Origin: Streptosporangium carneum
GTDB taxonomy: Bacteria; Actinomycetota; Actinomycetes; Streptosporangiales; Streptosporangiaceae
DNA length: 64,000 bases
Reading direction: 5' to 3'
Assembly (NCBI RefSeq): GCF_027922005.1
Contig: NZ_BSEV01000003.1
Location: 248,001 to 312,000 of the forward strand
The position numbers were made by a program, and so were the translations under genes. Positions within the stretch are counted from its first letter, which is position 1. Each line of letters opens with the position of its first letter. Below the pieces are notes generated by a model. That model had not been told where the DNA came from. It searched no databases and worked only from the letters and a program-made list of their open reading frames with translations. Of the stretch, positions 55,435-63,735 are shown one piece after another.

Positions 55435-56087
55435 CGATCCGGGTGCTCATCGCCGACGACCAGGGCATGGTCAGGACCGGGTTCACCGTGTTCCTCGGCT
55501 CGCAGCCGGACATCGAGGTGGTCGGCGAGGCGGCGAACGGCCGCGAGGCCGTGACCAGGGCCGCCGAGCTGCGGCCCGACGTGGTGCTGATGGACGTGCG
55601 GATGCCGGTCATGGACGGGCTGGCCGCCACCCGGGAGATCATGGCCTCGGGGGACCCGACGCCGAAGATCCTGATCCTGACCACGTTCGACCTGGACGAC
55701 TACGTCTACGACGCATTGCGGGCGGGCGCCAGCGGCTTCCTGCTCAAGGACGCCTCAGCGCAGCAGCTCGCCGAGGCCGTCAGGGTGGTCGCCGCGGGAG
55801 AGGCGCTGCTCGCCCCCTCGGTGACCAGGCGGCTGATCTCGGAGTTCGCCCGCGTCGGGCCGCGCCGCCCGCGCGTCAGGCTGGGCGACATCACCGAGCG
55901 CGAGACCGAGGTGCTCGTCCTCGTCGCCCAGGGCCGCTCCAACCAGGAGATCGCCGCGGAGCTCGTGCTGTCCGAGCAGACGGTGAAGACCCATGTGAGC
56001 CGGATCCTGGCGAAGCTGAACCTGCGCGACCGGGCCCAGGCGATCGTCCACGCCTACGAGACGGGTCTGGTACGGCCCGGCGAGTGA
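55431..56087 (+). CDS. NarL/FixJ-family response regulator
   Basis: A 218-residue regulator. The receiver domain has the acidic pocket IADDQ (about 9) and the phospho-acceptor Asp in VVLMDVRMPVMDG (about 54), with Thr in ILTTFD and Lys in FLLKDAS. The C-terminal LuxR-type helix-turn-helix is ITERETEVLVLVAQGRSNQEIAAELVLSEQTVKTHVSRILAKL, in parts. It is translationally coupled to the kinase. The repeated motif upstream of the kinase gene and of 56222 is a strong candidate for its binding site. Confidence 0.9.
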   Translation: MTIRVLIADDQGMVRTGFTVFLGSQPDIEVVGEAANGREAVTRAAELRPDVVLMDVRMPVMDGLAATREIMASGDPTPKILILTTFDLDDYVYDALRAGASGFLLKDASAQQLAEAVRVVAAGEALLAPSVTRRLISEFARVGPRRPRVRLGDITERETEVLVLVAQGRSNQEIAAELVLSEQTVKTHVSRILAKLNLRDRAQAIVHAYETGLVRPGE

Positions 56088-56116
56088 CCCGGGCCGATCA
56101 CCCGGCGTCTCCCGGG

Positions 56117-56137
56117 TCACCCCCTGGAGGGACGCCG
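56117..56137. promoter_or_regulatory. Two-component operator motif, copy 2
   Basis: TCACCCCCTGG, A, GGGACGCCG, matching copy 1 at 54092 except the central base. It is followed by an inverted AGGGGTGA at 56150-56157. It lies about 85-105 bases before the alpha/beta hydrolase gene, suggesting that gene and its partner belong to the regulon. Confidence 0.6.
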
Positions 56138-56221
56138 AGGGTGACCGCCCAGGGGTGACGTGCGCGACAGGGCGCGGCTCCTACCGTCCTGTCCGGTTCC
56201 CCCACCGGACAGGAGACTCAC

Positions 56222-56962
56222 ATGTTCCGTCGCGTGCTCGCGATGGCCGCGACCGCCGCGTTCGCCTACGCGATCGTCCCCACCCACCACGGCGACCGGA
56301 TCGTCAGGGTCTACGGCGACCTGCGTACGGCCGAGCGCGTCGCGGTCATCGTGCCCGGCGCCGACACCACGTCGGCCACCTTCGAGGGCGGCAGGGCCAA
56401 GCCGTACAGCACGCCGGGAGGCGGCGCCCTGGCGCTGCTGGCCGAGGCGCGGGCGCTGGATCCCGGAGCGCGGCTGGCGGTGGTCGCCTGGCTCGGCTAC
56501 GACAGCCCGGCGACCGTCAGCCTCGGGGTGGCGACCGAGGAGGCCGCCGAGGCGGGAGCCGTCGAGCTGCGACGCTACCTCACGGGGACGCTCGGGGGCC
56601 GGCGGGTGAGCCTGCTGTGCCACAGCTACGGATCGGTCGTGTGCGCGAAGGCCGCGCCCGGGTCGGGGGTGGCGGACCTGGCGGTCTTCGGCAGCCCCGG
56701 GCTCGGCGTCTCCTCCGCCTCCGAACTGGGCGGCGTCCCCCTGTGGGCGGGCAGCGGCGGCGAGGACTGGATGCGCGGGGTGCCCAAGCTCAGGCTCGGG
56801 CCGCTCGGCTTCGGCCCCGACCCGGCCGCCCCCTCCTTCGGCGCCCGCCTGTTCGCGACGGGCTCCGCCGGGCACAGCGACTACCTGAGACCCGGCGGCG
56901 AGTCGCTGCGCAACCTCACCCTGATCGCCCTCGGCCGGACGGGCGAGGTGTCCCGTGGCTGA
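56222..56962 (+). CDS. DUF1023-like alpha/beta hydrolase, exported
   Basis: A 246-residue protein resembling the DUF1023 alpha/beta hydrolase family. A hydrophobic N-terminus (VLAMAATAAFAYAIV) acts as signal peptide or anchor. VAVIVPGADTTSATF is the first core strand and turn, and LLCHSYGSVV holds the nucleophile Ser (about 141). GHSDYLRPG supplies a candidate His. Its stop overlaps the next gene, so the two are coupled. Preceded by the repeated motif that probably places it under the upstream two-component system. The substrate is unknown. Confidence 0.72.
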   Translation: MFRRVLAMAATAAFAYAIVPTHHGDRIVRVYGDLRTAERVAVIVPGADTTSATFEGGRAKPYSTPGGGALALLAEARALDPGARLAVVAWLGYDSPATVSLGVATEEAAEAGAVELRRYLTGTLGGRRVSLLCHSYGSVVCAKAAPGSGVADLAVFGSPGLGVSSASELGGVPLWAGSGGEDWMRGVPKLRLGPLGFGPDPAAPSFGARLFATGSAGHSDYLRPGGESLRNLTLIALGRTGEVSRG

Positions 56963-58070
56963 CCCGGAGGGCAGGGACCGGGGGGTGGACGCGCTGCGGG
57001 CGCTGGCGATCCTCGGGGTGGTCGGGGGGCACTGGCTGGTCACGGCGTGGGAGCGCGGGCCCGGCGGGACGGTGCACATCACCAGCCCGCTCGTCCACCT
57101 GCCGGCGCTCACGCCGCTGTCGTGGGTGTTCCAGACGCTGGCGGTGTTCTTCTTCCTGGGCGGTTTCGCGGCCGCGCGGAGCCTGCGGTCGACCGCGGCG
57201 GAGGGACAGGCGTCCTGGGTCAGGACCAGGCTGGGGCGGCTGTCGAGCCCGCTGGGGGCGCCCGCCCTGGTCTGGGCGGGGATCGCCGTGGGGACGGCCC
57301 TGCACGGCATGCCGGCCTGGACGATCAGGGCTCTCCTGCTCCCGGCGATCGGGCCGCTGTGGTTCCTGGCGGTGTTCGCCGCGCTCAACGCGGCCACCCC
57401 GCTGCTGCTGCGGGCCCGGCCGTGCGTCGTGGCCGCCTCGGCGTTCGCGGTCGTGCTCGTGGTCGACGCGTTCAGGTTCTGGCAGGCCGGGCCCGAGTGG
57501 CTGAAGTGGGTGAACCTGGTGGCCGGGTGGCTGGTGCCGTACGCGCTGGGGGTGGGCTGGGCCCGCGGCGCGCTCGCCTCGCGCGGGGCCGCCGCCGCCC
57601 TCCTCGCGGGAGGCGCGGCCGGAGCCGCGGTGCTGGTCACCGGATTCGGGTATCCGGCGAGCATGGTCGGCGTGACGGGGGCCAGGGTCTCCAACCTCGG
57701 TCCGCCCACGCTCGCCGCGGTCTGCTTCGGCCTCGCCCAGGTGGGGCTGGCGCTGCTGGCGCGCGAGCCGCTGGCCCGGCTGGTGCGGCGTCCCCGCCTC
57801 TGGGCGACGGTCGCGGCGGTCAACCTGGGCGCGATGGCGGTCTTCCTGTGGCACCAGACCGCGCTGACCCTGACCGTGCTGACCGTGCTGCGCTTCGACG
57901 ACGTCCCCGGCCTGCTGGGCACGCCGGGCGGGGCCGCGTGGCCGGTGTACCGGCTGCTCTGGCTGCCGGTGTTCGCCCTGGTTCTCGCCCTGCTGCTCGC
58001 CGCGGCCTCGGGCCCCGCGCTGCTGGCCCGCCTCGCCGGGAGGCGGTTAAATGACAGGGTGTCATCATAG
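56955..58070 (+). CDS. Acyltransferase 3 family membrane protein
   Basis: A 371-residue integral membrane acyltransferase with about ten helices. The family opening RDRGVDALRALAILGVVGGHWLV carries the conserved Arg and His, and FFLGGFAAARS and GAMAVFLWHQTALT are later conserved parts. It would transfer an acyl group to a surface glycan, lipid or antibiotic. GTG at 56955 overlaps the hydrolase stop. Codon 365 is TTA (58047-58049), rare here. The last codons overlap palindrome 1 of the heme-oxygenase control region. Confidence 0.8.
   Translation: MADPEGRDRGVDALRALAILGVVGGHWLVTAWERGPGGTVHITSPLVHLPALTPLSWVFQTLAVFFFLGGFAAARSLRSTAAEGQASWVRTRLGRLSSPLGAPALVWAGIAVGTALHGMPAWTIRALLLPAIGPLWFLAVFAALNAATPLLLRARPCVVAASAFAVVLVVDAFRFWQAGPEWLKWVNLVAGWLVPYALGVGWARGALASRGAAAALLAGGAAGAAVLVTGFGYPASMVGVTGARVSNLGPPTLAAVCFGLAQVGLALLAREPLARLVRRPRLWATVAAVNLGAMAVFLWHQTALTLTVLTVLRFDDVPGLLGTPGGAAWPVYRLLWLPVFALVLALLLAAASGPALLARLAGRRLNDRVSS
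58051..58065. promoter_or_regulatory. Palindrome 1 ahead of heme oxygenase
   Basis: ATGACA-GGG-TGTCAT, perfect. It resembles the HrtR operator ATGACACAGTGTCAT of Lactococcus (remembered consensus). It lies 43 bases, four helical turns, before palindrome 2. Confidence 0.6.
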
Positions 58071-58093
58071 CTTGACGAGGGCGGGCGGCCTTT

Positions 58094-58108
58094 GTGACAC
58101 TGTGTCAT
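58094..58108. promoter_or_regulatory. Palindrome 2 ahead of heme oxygenase
   Basis: GTGACACTGTGTCAT, with perfect TGACAC-T-GTGTCA core, 27 bases before the heme oxygenase ATG. TTGACG at 58072 lies between the two palindromes, consistent with operator control of a promoter. Confidence 0.65.
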
Positions 58109-58135
58109 TAAAGACCCTTTGAACGCGGAGTGATC

Positions 58136-58789
58136 ATGAGTGAGCCGCCCTTCTCCGAAGTGCTCAGGAACGCCACCTGGAGCAACCACGAGTCCGCAGA
58201 GGACGAGGGCTACCTCAAGGTCCTGATGGAGGGACGGCTCAGCCGCGAGGCCTACGGCGAGATGGTCGCCCAGCACTACTTCGCCTACGTCGCCCTCGAC
58301 ACCGTCTCCGAGACGCTCGCCGAGGACCCGGTCGCGGGCCCCTTCGTCTTCCCCGCGCTCTACCGTGAGCCCGCCCTGGTCCGCGACCTGGAGACGATCT
58401 ACGGGGCGGAGTGGAGGTCGAGGATCGAGCCCTCCGAGCCGACCAGGAGGCTGGTCGCCAGGATCGAGCAGACGGCCGCCTGGCCCGGCGGCTACGTCGC
58501 CCACCACTACACCCGGTACATGGGCGACCTGTCGGGCGGACAGTTCATCCGGATGGAACTGCAGAAGATCTACGGCTACCAGCGGGACGGCGGAGTCGAC
58601 TTCTACCTCTTCGACGAGATCGGCAGCCTGCCCCGGTTCAAGAACGAGTACCGGGCCCGGCTCGACGCGCTCGCGGCCGACGAGGCGGAGAAGCAGCGGA
58701 TCATCGAGGAGACCAGGCTCGCCTACCGGCTCAACACCGAAGTGCTGGCCGACCTCGGACGGGTGGTGCGGGCCGAGCTCGCCGCCTGA
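58136..58789 (+). CDS. Biliverdin-producing heme oxygenase
   Basis: A 217-residue all-helical enzyme that opens heme to biliverdin, CO and Fe(II). The proximal His is in WSNHESAEDEGYL (about 18), and the distal helix signature GDLSGGQFIRMEL (about 130-142) is unmistakable. It has no signal peptide, so it acts on intracellular heme for iron recovery. ATG 58136 follows GGAG by six bases. Two palindromes upstream and a TetR gene downstream suggest heme-responsive repression. A terminator follows the gene. Confidence 0.93.
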   Translation: MSEPPFSEVLRNATWSNHESAEDEGYLKVLMEGRLSREAYGEMVAQHYFAYVALDTVSETLAEDPVAGPFVFPALYREPALVRDLETIYGAEWRSRIEPSEPTRRLVARIEQTAAWPGGYVAHHYTRYMGDLSGGQFIRMELQKIYGYQRDGGVDFYLFDEIGSLPRFKNEYRARLDALAADEAEKQRIIEETRLAYRLNTEVLADLGRVVRAELAA

Positions 58790-58814
58790 CCCGGCGCGCC
58801 GCCGCGCACCTCTC

Positions 58815-58853
58815 CGAACGCCCCGGTACGGCCCGCCCGTGCCGGGGCGTTCG
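58815..58853 (+). terminator. Terminator after heme oxygenase
   Basis: CGAACGCCCCGG-TACG pairs with CGTG-CCGGGGCGTTCG in a long stem, about 25 bases past the stop. Confidence 0.8.
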
Positions 58854-59052
58854 GTCGTCCGGGGCAGGCGAACGGGACTCCGAGGAAAGTCACGACGCGA
58901 CGGAAAGAGAGTCCGGGGCGGAGACCCGCAGGGAGGCGGGGCGCAGTGGAGCGGGAAGGGCCAGGGAGGAAGAGCGCGCGACGTCCCGAACCGGTTCGAG
59001 AAGGAACGCTCGTGGCCGAACCGGGACGTCGCCGCTGTGCCACCATGGGAGC

Positions 59053-59646
59053 ATGCCCCGGATTTCGGCCGCGACGATCGGCGAGCACCGCGCCCAGACG
59101 CAGGACCGGATCCTGCAGGCCGTCTCGCGTCTCTCCCGCGACCAGGGCATCGACGCCATCTCGATGACCGACGTGGCGAGCGAGGCCGGGATCACCCGGA
59201 CCGTTCTCTACAACTACTTTCCCGACAAGGCCGCGCTGCTGCTGGCCTTCACCGAACGGGTGACGCGCTACTTCATCGAGAGCTACGAGCGGGAGCTGCC
59301 GCAGGACGCCTCCCCCTCCGAGCGTCTGCGGGTGTTCGTCCGCCTCCAGCTGGCCGGGCTGCTCGCCCACCCCCACCCCGGCCCCGCCGACCTGTCGGCG
59401 GCGCTCGGCCCCGACGCCTACCAGCGCCTGGCCGACCACGTCGAGCCGATGCAGCGCATCCTGACCGGGATCATCGAGGGCGGCGTGGCGTCGGGCGACT
59501 TCAGGACCCCCGACGTGACAGCGGCCGCCCGCATCATCCTCGCCGTCATCGGGGCGGAACGGGTGCCGCTGCTCAGCGGCGAGATGACGCCGGAGGACGC
59601 GGAGGCGATCGTCTGCGAGTTCGTGCTGCGCGCCCTGGGCGCCTGA
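59053..59646 (+). CDS. TetR-family regulator near heme oxygenase
   Basis: A 197-residue repressor. The helix-turn-helix is QDRILQAVSRLSRDQGIDAISMTDVASEAGITRTVLYNYF, in parts, residues about 17-57. The C-terminal domain is helical (YQRLADHVEPMQRILTGIIEGG onward), with several His (AHPHPG near 105) that could coordinate heme. The ATG lacks a clear ribosome-binding site (GGGAGC only). A terminator separates it from heme oxygenase, so it has its own promoter. It is the best local candidate for binding the palindromes at 58051 and 58094, but that is inference. Confidence 0.8.
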   Translation: MPRISAATIGEHRAQTQDRILQAVSRLSRDQGIDAISMTDVASEAGITRTVLYNYFPDKAALLLAFTERVTRYFIESYERELPQDASPSERLRVFVRLQLAGLLAHPHPGPADLSAALGPDAYQRLADHVEPMQRILTGIIEGGVASGDFRTPDVTAAARIILAVIGAERVPLLSGEMTPEDAEAIVCEFVLRALGA

Positions 59647-59854
59647 GCACCCGGCACGACGCGACACCCGGACGCGGGGCCACGGGGGCACCGGGACACG
59701 GAAACAGCGGGGACGCGGGGACACCGAGACGGAGGCTCTCCGGGACGCCGGGAGACTCGGACGTCCGGAGGTCGTGGGAGAGGTGCCGGAGCCGGCGGGG
59801 AAATGTCGGTGGCTGCGGCTAGCTTTCGATCACCCCGATTCGAGGAGCTGCGAG

Positions 59855-60181
59855 ATGTACCGTCAGGGAGACATCCTGATCGTCCCCGTCGGCGAGGAGA
59901 CCGTCCCCGCCTCGGTCGTCGCCACACCGTCCGTGCCGCGTGACGCGCGCGGCCGTCTGGTGCTGGCCCTGGGCGAGGCCACGGGGCACGCCCACGCGGT
60001 GGTGGGGCCGGGCAGCCTGGTCCGCGGGGCGCGCCCGATGGACCCCGCCTTCCTCCACCTTCCGTCGGGAGGGCGCGTGGTCCACGAGGAGCACGCCGCC
60101 ATCTCCCTTCCCAAGGGGTGGTACCACGTGCGCCGCCAGCGCGAGTACGTCCCCGGCGCCTTCCGCGTCGTCGCCGACTGA
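59855..60181 (+). CDS. Conserved hypothetical protein (MYRQGDILIVPV family)
   Basis: A 108-residue, all-beta-looking protein starting MYRQGDILIVPVGEE, with ATGHAHAVVGPGS, DPAFLHLPSGGRVVHEEHAAI and LPKGWYHVRRQREY. The repeated His-x-His and HEEH could bind metal. GGAG lies eight bases before the ATG. It lies about 110 bases before the DUF6745 gene on the same strand, so the two are probably co-expressed. No function is assigned. Confidence 0.65.
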   Translation: MYRQGDILIVPVGEETVPASVVATPSVPRDARGRLVLALGEATGHAHAVVGPGSLVRGARPMDPAFLHLPSGGRVVHEEHAAISLPKGWYHVRRQREYVPGAFRVVAD

Positions 60182-60290
60182 CCGGCCCCGCCTCCGTCCT
60201 CCCCGCCTCCGTTTCCCCGCTTCCCCCTCTCCCCCGCCGTCCCGAGGACGTCTCGGCACGGCCCGCCGCCCATTCCAGGAGCACCCGAGC

Positions 60291-61394
60291 ATGACCGTCG
60301 CCACCGAACTCACCGACGCGCTGACCGCCGCGACGCTCCGCTGGGAGGAGACGGCCTTCCGCTCCGCCCCCGCCGACCGCGCCCGCGCGGAGGAGGGAGT
60401 GCGGCTGGCCTACCGGATCGGCGGGCTGGCCGAGCCCGAGCACATCGTCTGGGTCGGCTCCCCCGCCGAAGGCGCGAGGATCGCCGTGCGGCTCGGCACG
60501 GGCGGGAAGCGCGGTGCGCCCGACGCCAAGCCGTCCGACGTCGAGCTGCCCGGGGTCGGCGCGCTCGACGCGGGCAGGTCCGTCCGCGACGAGGTGCGGA
60601 CCAGGCCGTGGGAGCGCGCCAGAGCCGACGCGCACGCCCGGCTCGGCCTCACGGACTGGCCGCTGGCCTGGTCCCTGACCGCGGGCGCGCTGTGGGACCC
60701 GGTGAACAGGCTGGTCACCCGGATCCGCGTGGCCGTCGCCGCGACCGGGAAGTCGGAGAGCGCGGGGGCCGAGTTGCGCGCCTCGACTCTGGACGCGGTG
60801 CTGGGCCAGCACGACGCGCCGTGGCTGTCGCTGTTCGCGGCGCTGGGCAGCCCCGAGGTCGAGGGGCTGGTCCAAGTGGCCGAGTCCGCCGGATGGTGGT
60901 GGCCGTTCGAGCGGGTCGCGCTGGTCTGCGAGCGCCCCGCGGAGCTGCGCCGCGACGACTCGGGCCGCCTGCACGGCGTCGAAGGGCCCGCTCTCTCCTT
61001 CCCCGACGGCTTCGCCCTGCACGCCTGGCACGGCATGCCGGTCCCCGAGGACTTCGGCGCCTCCATCGCGGGCCTGACCCCCCAGCGGATCCGCGCCGAG
61101 GAGAACGCCGAGCTGCGCAGGGTCATGCTGGAGCACTTCGGCTACGACCGCTACCTCGCCGAGTCGGGCGCGACCCCGCTGCACCGCGACGAGACCGGCG
61201 TCCTGTGGCGTGTCGACCTGTCGGACGACGAACCGGTGGTGATGGTCGAGGTGGTCAACTCGACCGCCGAGCCCGACGGCACGTTCCGCACCTACTGGCT
61301 GCGCGTCCCTCCGACGACCCGCACCGCGCGGGAGGGGGTCGCCTGGACCTTCGGCGTGCCGGAGGCCGACTACCACCCGGCCAAGGAGACCTGA
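60291..61394 (+). CDS. DUF6745-like protein
   Basis: A 367-residue protein whose C-terminal half matches my recollection of DUF6745 proteins: DSGRLHGVEGPALSFPDGFALHAWHGMPVPEDF, in parts, then AELRRVMLEHFGYDRYLAESGA and TYWLRVPPTTRTAREGVAWTFG. The N-terminal half is less conserved in look. AGGAG lies about ten bases before the ATG. Its 3' end overlaps the convergent radical-SAM gene by 25 bases. The function is unknown; it is probably cytoplasmic. Confidence 0.68.
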   Translation: MTVATELTDALTAATLRWEETAFRSAPADRARAEEGVRLAYRIGGLAEPEHIVWVGSPAEGARIAVRLGTGGKRGAPDAKPSDVELPGVGALDAGRSVRDEVRTRPWERARADAHARLGLTDWPLAWSLTAGALWDPVNRLVTRIRVAVAATGKSESAGAELRASTLDAVLGQHDAPWLSLFAALGSPEVEGLVQVAESAGWWWPFERVALVCERPAELRRDDSGRLHGVEGPALSFPDGFALHAWHGMPVPEDFGASIAGLTPQRIRAEENAELRRVMLEHFGYDRYLAESGATPLHRDETGVLWRVDLSDDEPVVMVEVVNSTAEPDGTFRTYWLRVPPTTRTAREGVAWTFGVPEADYHPAKET

Positions 61395-62275
61395 GGAATC
61401 CTTTCCAGGACGCCCCCGGCGAAGACGTCGTAGAGTCCGGTGGGCTCCAGATGCACATACCCGATGTGGCAGTCGCACAACGCCGCCGGACAGGCCCTGG
61501 GACGCAGGGCCTCGCGGAAGGACCCGTCGTAGAGGTTGCCGAGGACGGCGGGGACGAAATGGCAGCGCCGTACGGTGCCGTCGCCCGCCACGGAGATCAC
61601 GCTCTCCCCGGTTCGGCACGGCTGCCCGGCGCTGCGGTGCGGCGTCCTGCTGTGGTGGAACAGCGGGTCGATCTCCGCCCAGCGCGCCGCCTCCTCGTCC
61701 GTGTAGAGGCGCCCCTCCTCGGCGTTCACCCACAGATACACCTGGTCCGGCAGGTCGGCGCGGAGCCTGAGGGCGTGCTCCAGATGCTCCGGCAGCCCGA
61801 CGACGCCGACACTGAAGCGGACCCCGCGCCCGGCGAGGTCACGGCACCTGCCGAGGAAGCGTTCGTAGCCGACCTGCCCCGGGTGGTAGGTCACCCAGAG
61901 GGCGAGGGTGTCCAGGTCAGCCTCCGCCAGCCAGTCGGGGCGGCAGCTGAAGTTCGTCTGGATGGCGACCCTCCTGACGTGCGGAAGGTGGCTGAGCTCG
62001 ACCATCGCCCTGCGGTACCACGAGCGGACCAGCCCCTCGCCCCACGGTGTGAACAGCACCGAGACCGGATGACCGCATTCGGCCGTCCACGCGGTGAACC
62101 TCTCGAGCGCCGCCCTGTCCTCCCGCAGTTGCCGGGGGCTGTCGCGGCGCTTGGCGAAGGGGCAGTACGGGCAGTCGTAGTCGCAGCTGGACAGCGGCCC
62201 CCGGTACAGGATCGTCAGATGGCCGGGGTCGTGGCCGTCCGCGGAGGGGGTTCGCGGAGCCGCGTTCACGCCCAT
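61370..62275 (-). CDS. STM4011-family radical SAM protein
   Basis: A 301-residue radical SAM enzyme. The iron-sulfur ligands are in LTILYRGPLSSCDYDCPYCPF (Cys-x3-Cys-x2-Cys, about residue 33). VSVLFTPWGEGL and VAIQTNFSCRP are core barrel strands. A late cluster C-x14-C-type pattern (RRCHFVPAVLGNLYDGSF, CPAALCDCHIGY) suggests an auxiliary cluster. The start at ATG 62275 has GGAGG five bases upstream; in-frame ATG 62314 and TTG 62389 (TTGA overlap with the upstream gene) are alternatives. It is translated with STM4012- and STM4013-type genes. The substrate is unknown. Confidence 0.8.
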   Translation of the reverse strand: MGVNAAPRTPSADGHDPGHLTILYRGPLSSCDYDCPYCPFAKRRDSPRQLREDRAALERFTAWTAECGHPVSVLFTPWGEGLVRSWYRRAMVELSHLPHVRRVAIQTNFSCRPDWLAEADLDTLALWVTYHPGQVGYERFLGRCRDLAGRGVRFSVGVVGLPEHLEHALRLRADLPDQVYLWVNAEEGRLYTDEEAARWAEIDPLFHHSRTPHRSAGQPCRTGESVISVAGDGTVRRCHFVPAVLGNLYDGSFREALRPRACPAALCDCHIGYVHLEPTGLYDVFAGGVLERIPQVSLAGW

Positions 62276-62385
62276 GTTCGCCTCCAGAAGGGCGTCTTCG
62301 ATCGGACGCCTCATGAGATCAGGCCTTTCGGGGAGATCAGGCGCCTCGGGGGAGGTGGCCCCGGGCCCCGGCTTCGGAAGGGACG

Positions 62386-63735
62386 TCAACGCTGCTCGTA
62401 TCCGGCCATCAGCTCACGCACTCCCTCGGAGAACAGCCATGGGCCGATCGCGTCGGAGTGGGCCAGGCCCTCCGGGGTGAGCCGGGGGCGGCGCTCGCCG
62501 CCGGACGCGGCGGTGTCGAGCCAGCCCCTGGCGGCCAGACGGTCCAGCTCCTCGCCGAAGTCGTCCTCGGCCTCGGCCCCGAAGCGCTCGCGGTATCCGC
62601 CCTGGTCCAGCCCCTCGGCCTGGAGCAGCGACTGGATCAGGTGACGGCGGCGGCGCTCCGCGTCGTCCAGGCGGAACCCCACGTTGGCGAACGCGAACTC
62701 CGCCGGGGCGAGCCGCACGTAGTCGTCGATGATCCCGCGCACCTCGCGGACGCCCACCGCGTACTCGTAGGAGTAGTGGAGGCCGGAGGTGTAGGAGCGG
62801 GCGCCGCAGCCCAGGCCGACCATGCCGTCGCTCTGGCAGCGGTACTCGCTCAGGCCGCCGGACCCCGGCAGCCGGAACATCCGCATCGACACCTGTTCGT
62901 ATCCGGCGGCGAGCAGGTGGTCACGGCCTTGGCGGTAGAGGCTGAGCCGGTGGTCGTCCCAGTCGTGCGCGCGGCGGCCGAGACCGGTCAGCGGACGGAC
63001 GTACAGCGGGTAGAGGTAGATCTCCTCCGGCCGCCAGCCGAGCGCCGCGTCCAGCGAGTGACGCCAGGACCGCTCGGTCTGCCCGTCGATCCCGTAGATC
63101 AGGTCGATGTTGAGCGCCTCGACCCCGGCCTCCCTGATCCGGCCGAGCGCCGCCTCGACCTCCCTGCGCCGCTGCGGCCTGACCGCGGCGCGGGCCTCGG
63201 CGTCGACGAAGCTCTGCACGCCGATCGAGATCCGGGTCGTGCCCCGCTCCACCAGGACGGCGAGCCGGTCGGCCGTCGCGGTCGCGGGTGAGGTCTCCAC
63301 CGACAGCGGCACGGCGCGCAGGTCGGCGCCCATGATCCGCTCGGTGAGGTCGAACATCCGGGTGAGCTCCGCCGCGCTCAGGTAGGTCGGCGTGCCGCCC
63401 CCGACGGCCGCGGTCACGAACCTCGGCCCGTCCAGGGCCTCCCGTACGGCGCGCGCCTGGTGCTCCAGAGCGTCGAGGTAGGCGGCGACGAGCTCCTCCG
63501 GGGCGCCGGTCCTGGTGAACAGGTTGCAGAACCCGCAGCGCATCTCGCAGAACGGGATGTGCAGGTAGAGGAAGAGGGCGTCGAGCGGCTCCCCCGCCCA
63601 CACCTCCCGGAGCGAGGGCCGGGGGTCCAGCGGCCGGTAGGCGGTCTTGTGCGGGTAGGCGTAGACGTATCCCTGGTAGGGGCCGCCCGCCGGTCCCCGC
63701 CCTCGCTCCTGCCCGTGCTCCCCGGTCACCGCCAC
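62386..63735 (-). CDS. STM4012-family radical SAM protein (HemW-like)
   Basis: A 449-residue radical SAM protein resembling coproporphyrinogen III oxidase-like/HemW proteins. The cluster motif is CEMRCGFCNLF (Cys-x3-Cys-x2-Cys, about residue 64), followed by GGGTPTYLS and SVETSPATAT. The C-terminal HemN-like region is GLDQGGYRERFGAEAEDDF. GTG 63735 overlaps the STM4013 stop; GTG 63729 gives a tight GTGA overlap. The cassette context (STM4013, 4012, 4011) separates it from true heme biosynthesis. Confidence 0.82.
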   Translation of the reverse strand: MAVTGEHGQERGRGPAGGPYQGYVYAYPHKTAYRPLDPRPSLREVWAGEPLDALFLYLHIPFCEMRCGFCNLFTRTGAPEELVAAYLDALEHQARAVREALDGPRFVTAAVGGGTPTYLSAAELTRMFDLTERIMGADLRAVPLSVETSPATATADRLAVLVERGTTRISIGVQSFVDAEARAAVRPQRRREVEAALGRIREAGVEALNIDLIYGIDGQTERSWRHSLDAALGWRPEEIYLYPLYVRPLTGLGRRAHDWDDHRLSLYRQGRDHLLAAGYEQVSMRMFRLPGSGGLSEYRCQSDGMVGLGCGARSYTSGLHYSYEYAVGVREVRGIIDDYVRLAPAEFAFANVGFRLDDAERRRRHLIQSLLQAEGLDQGGYRERFGAEAEDDFGEELDRLAARGWLDTAASGGERRPRLTPEGLAHSDAIGPWLFSEGVRELMAGYEQR

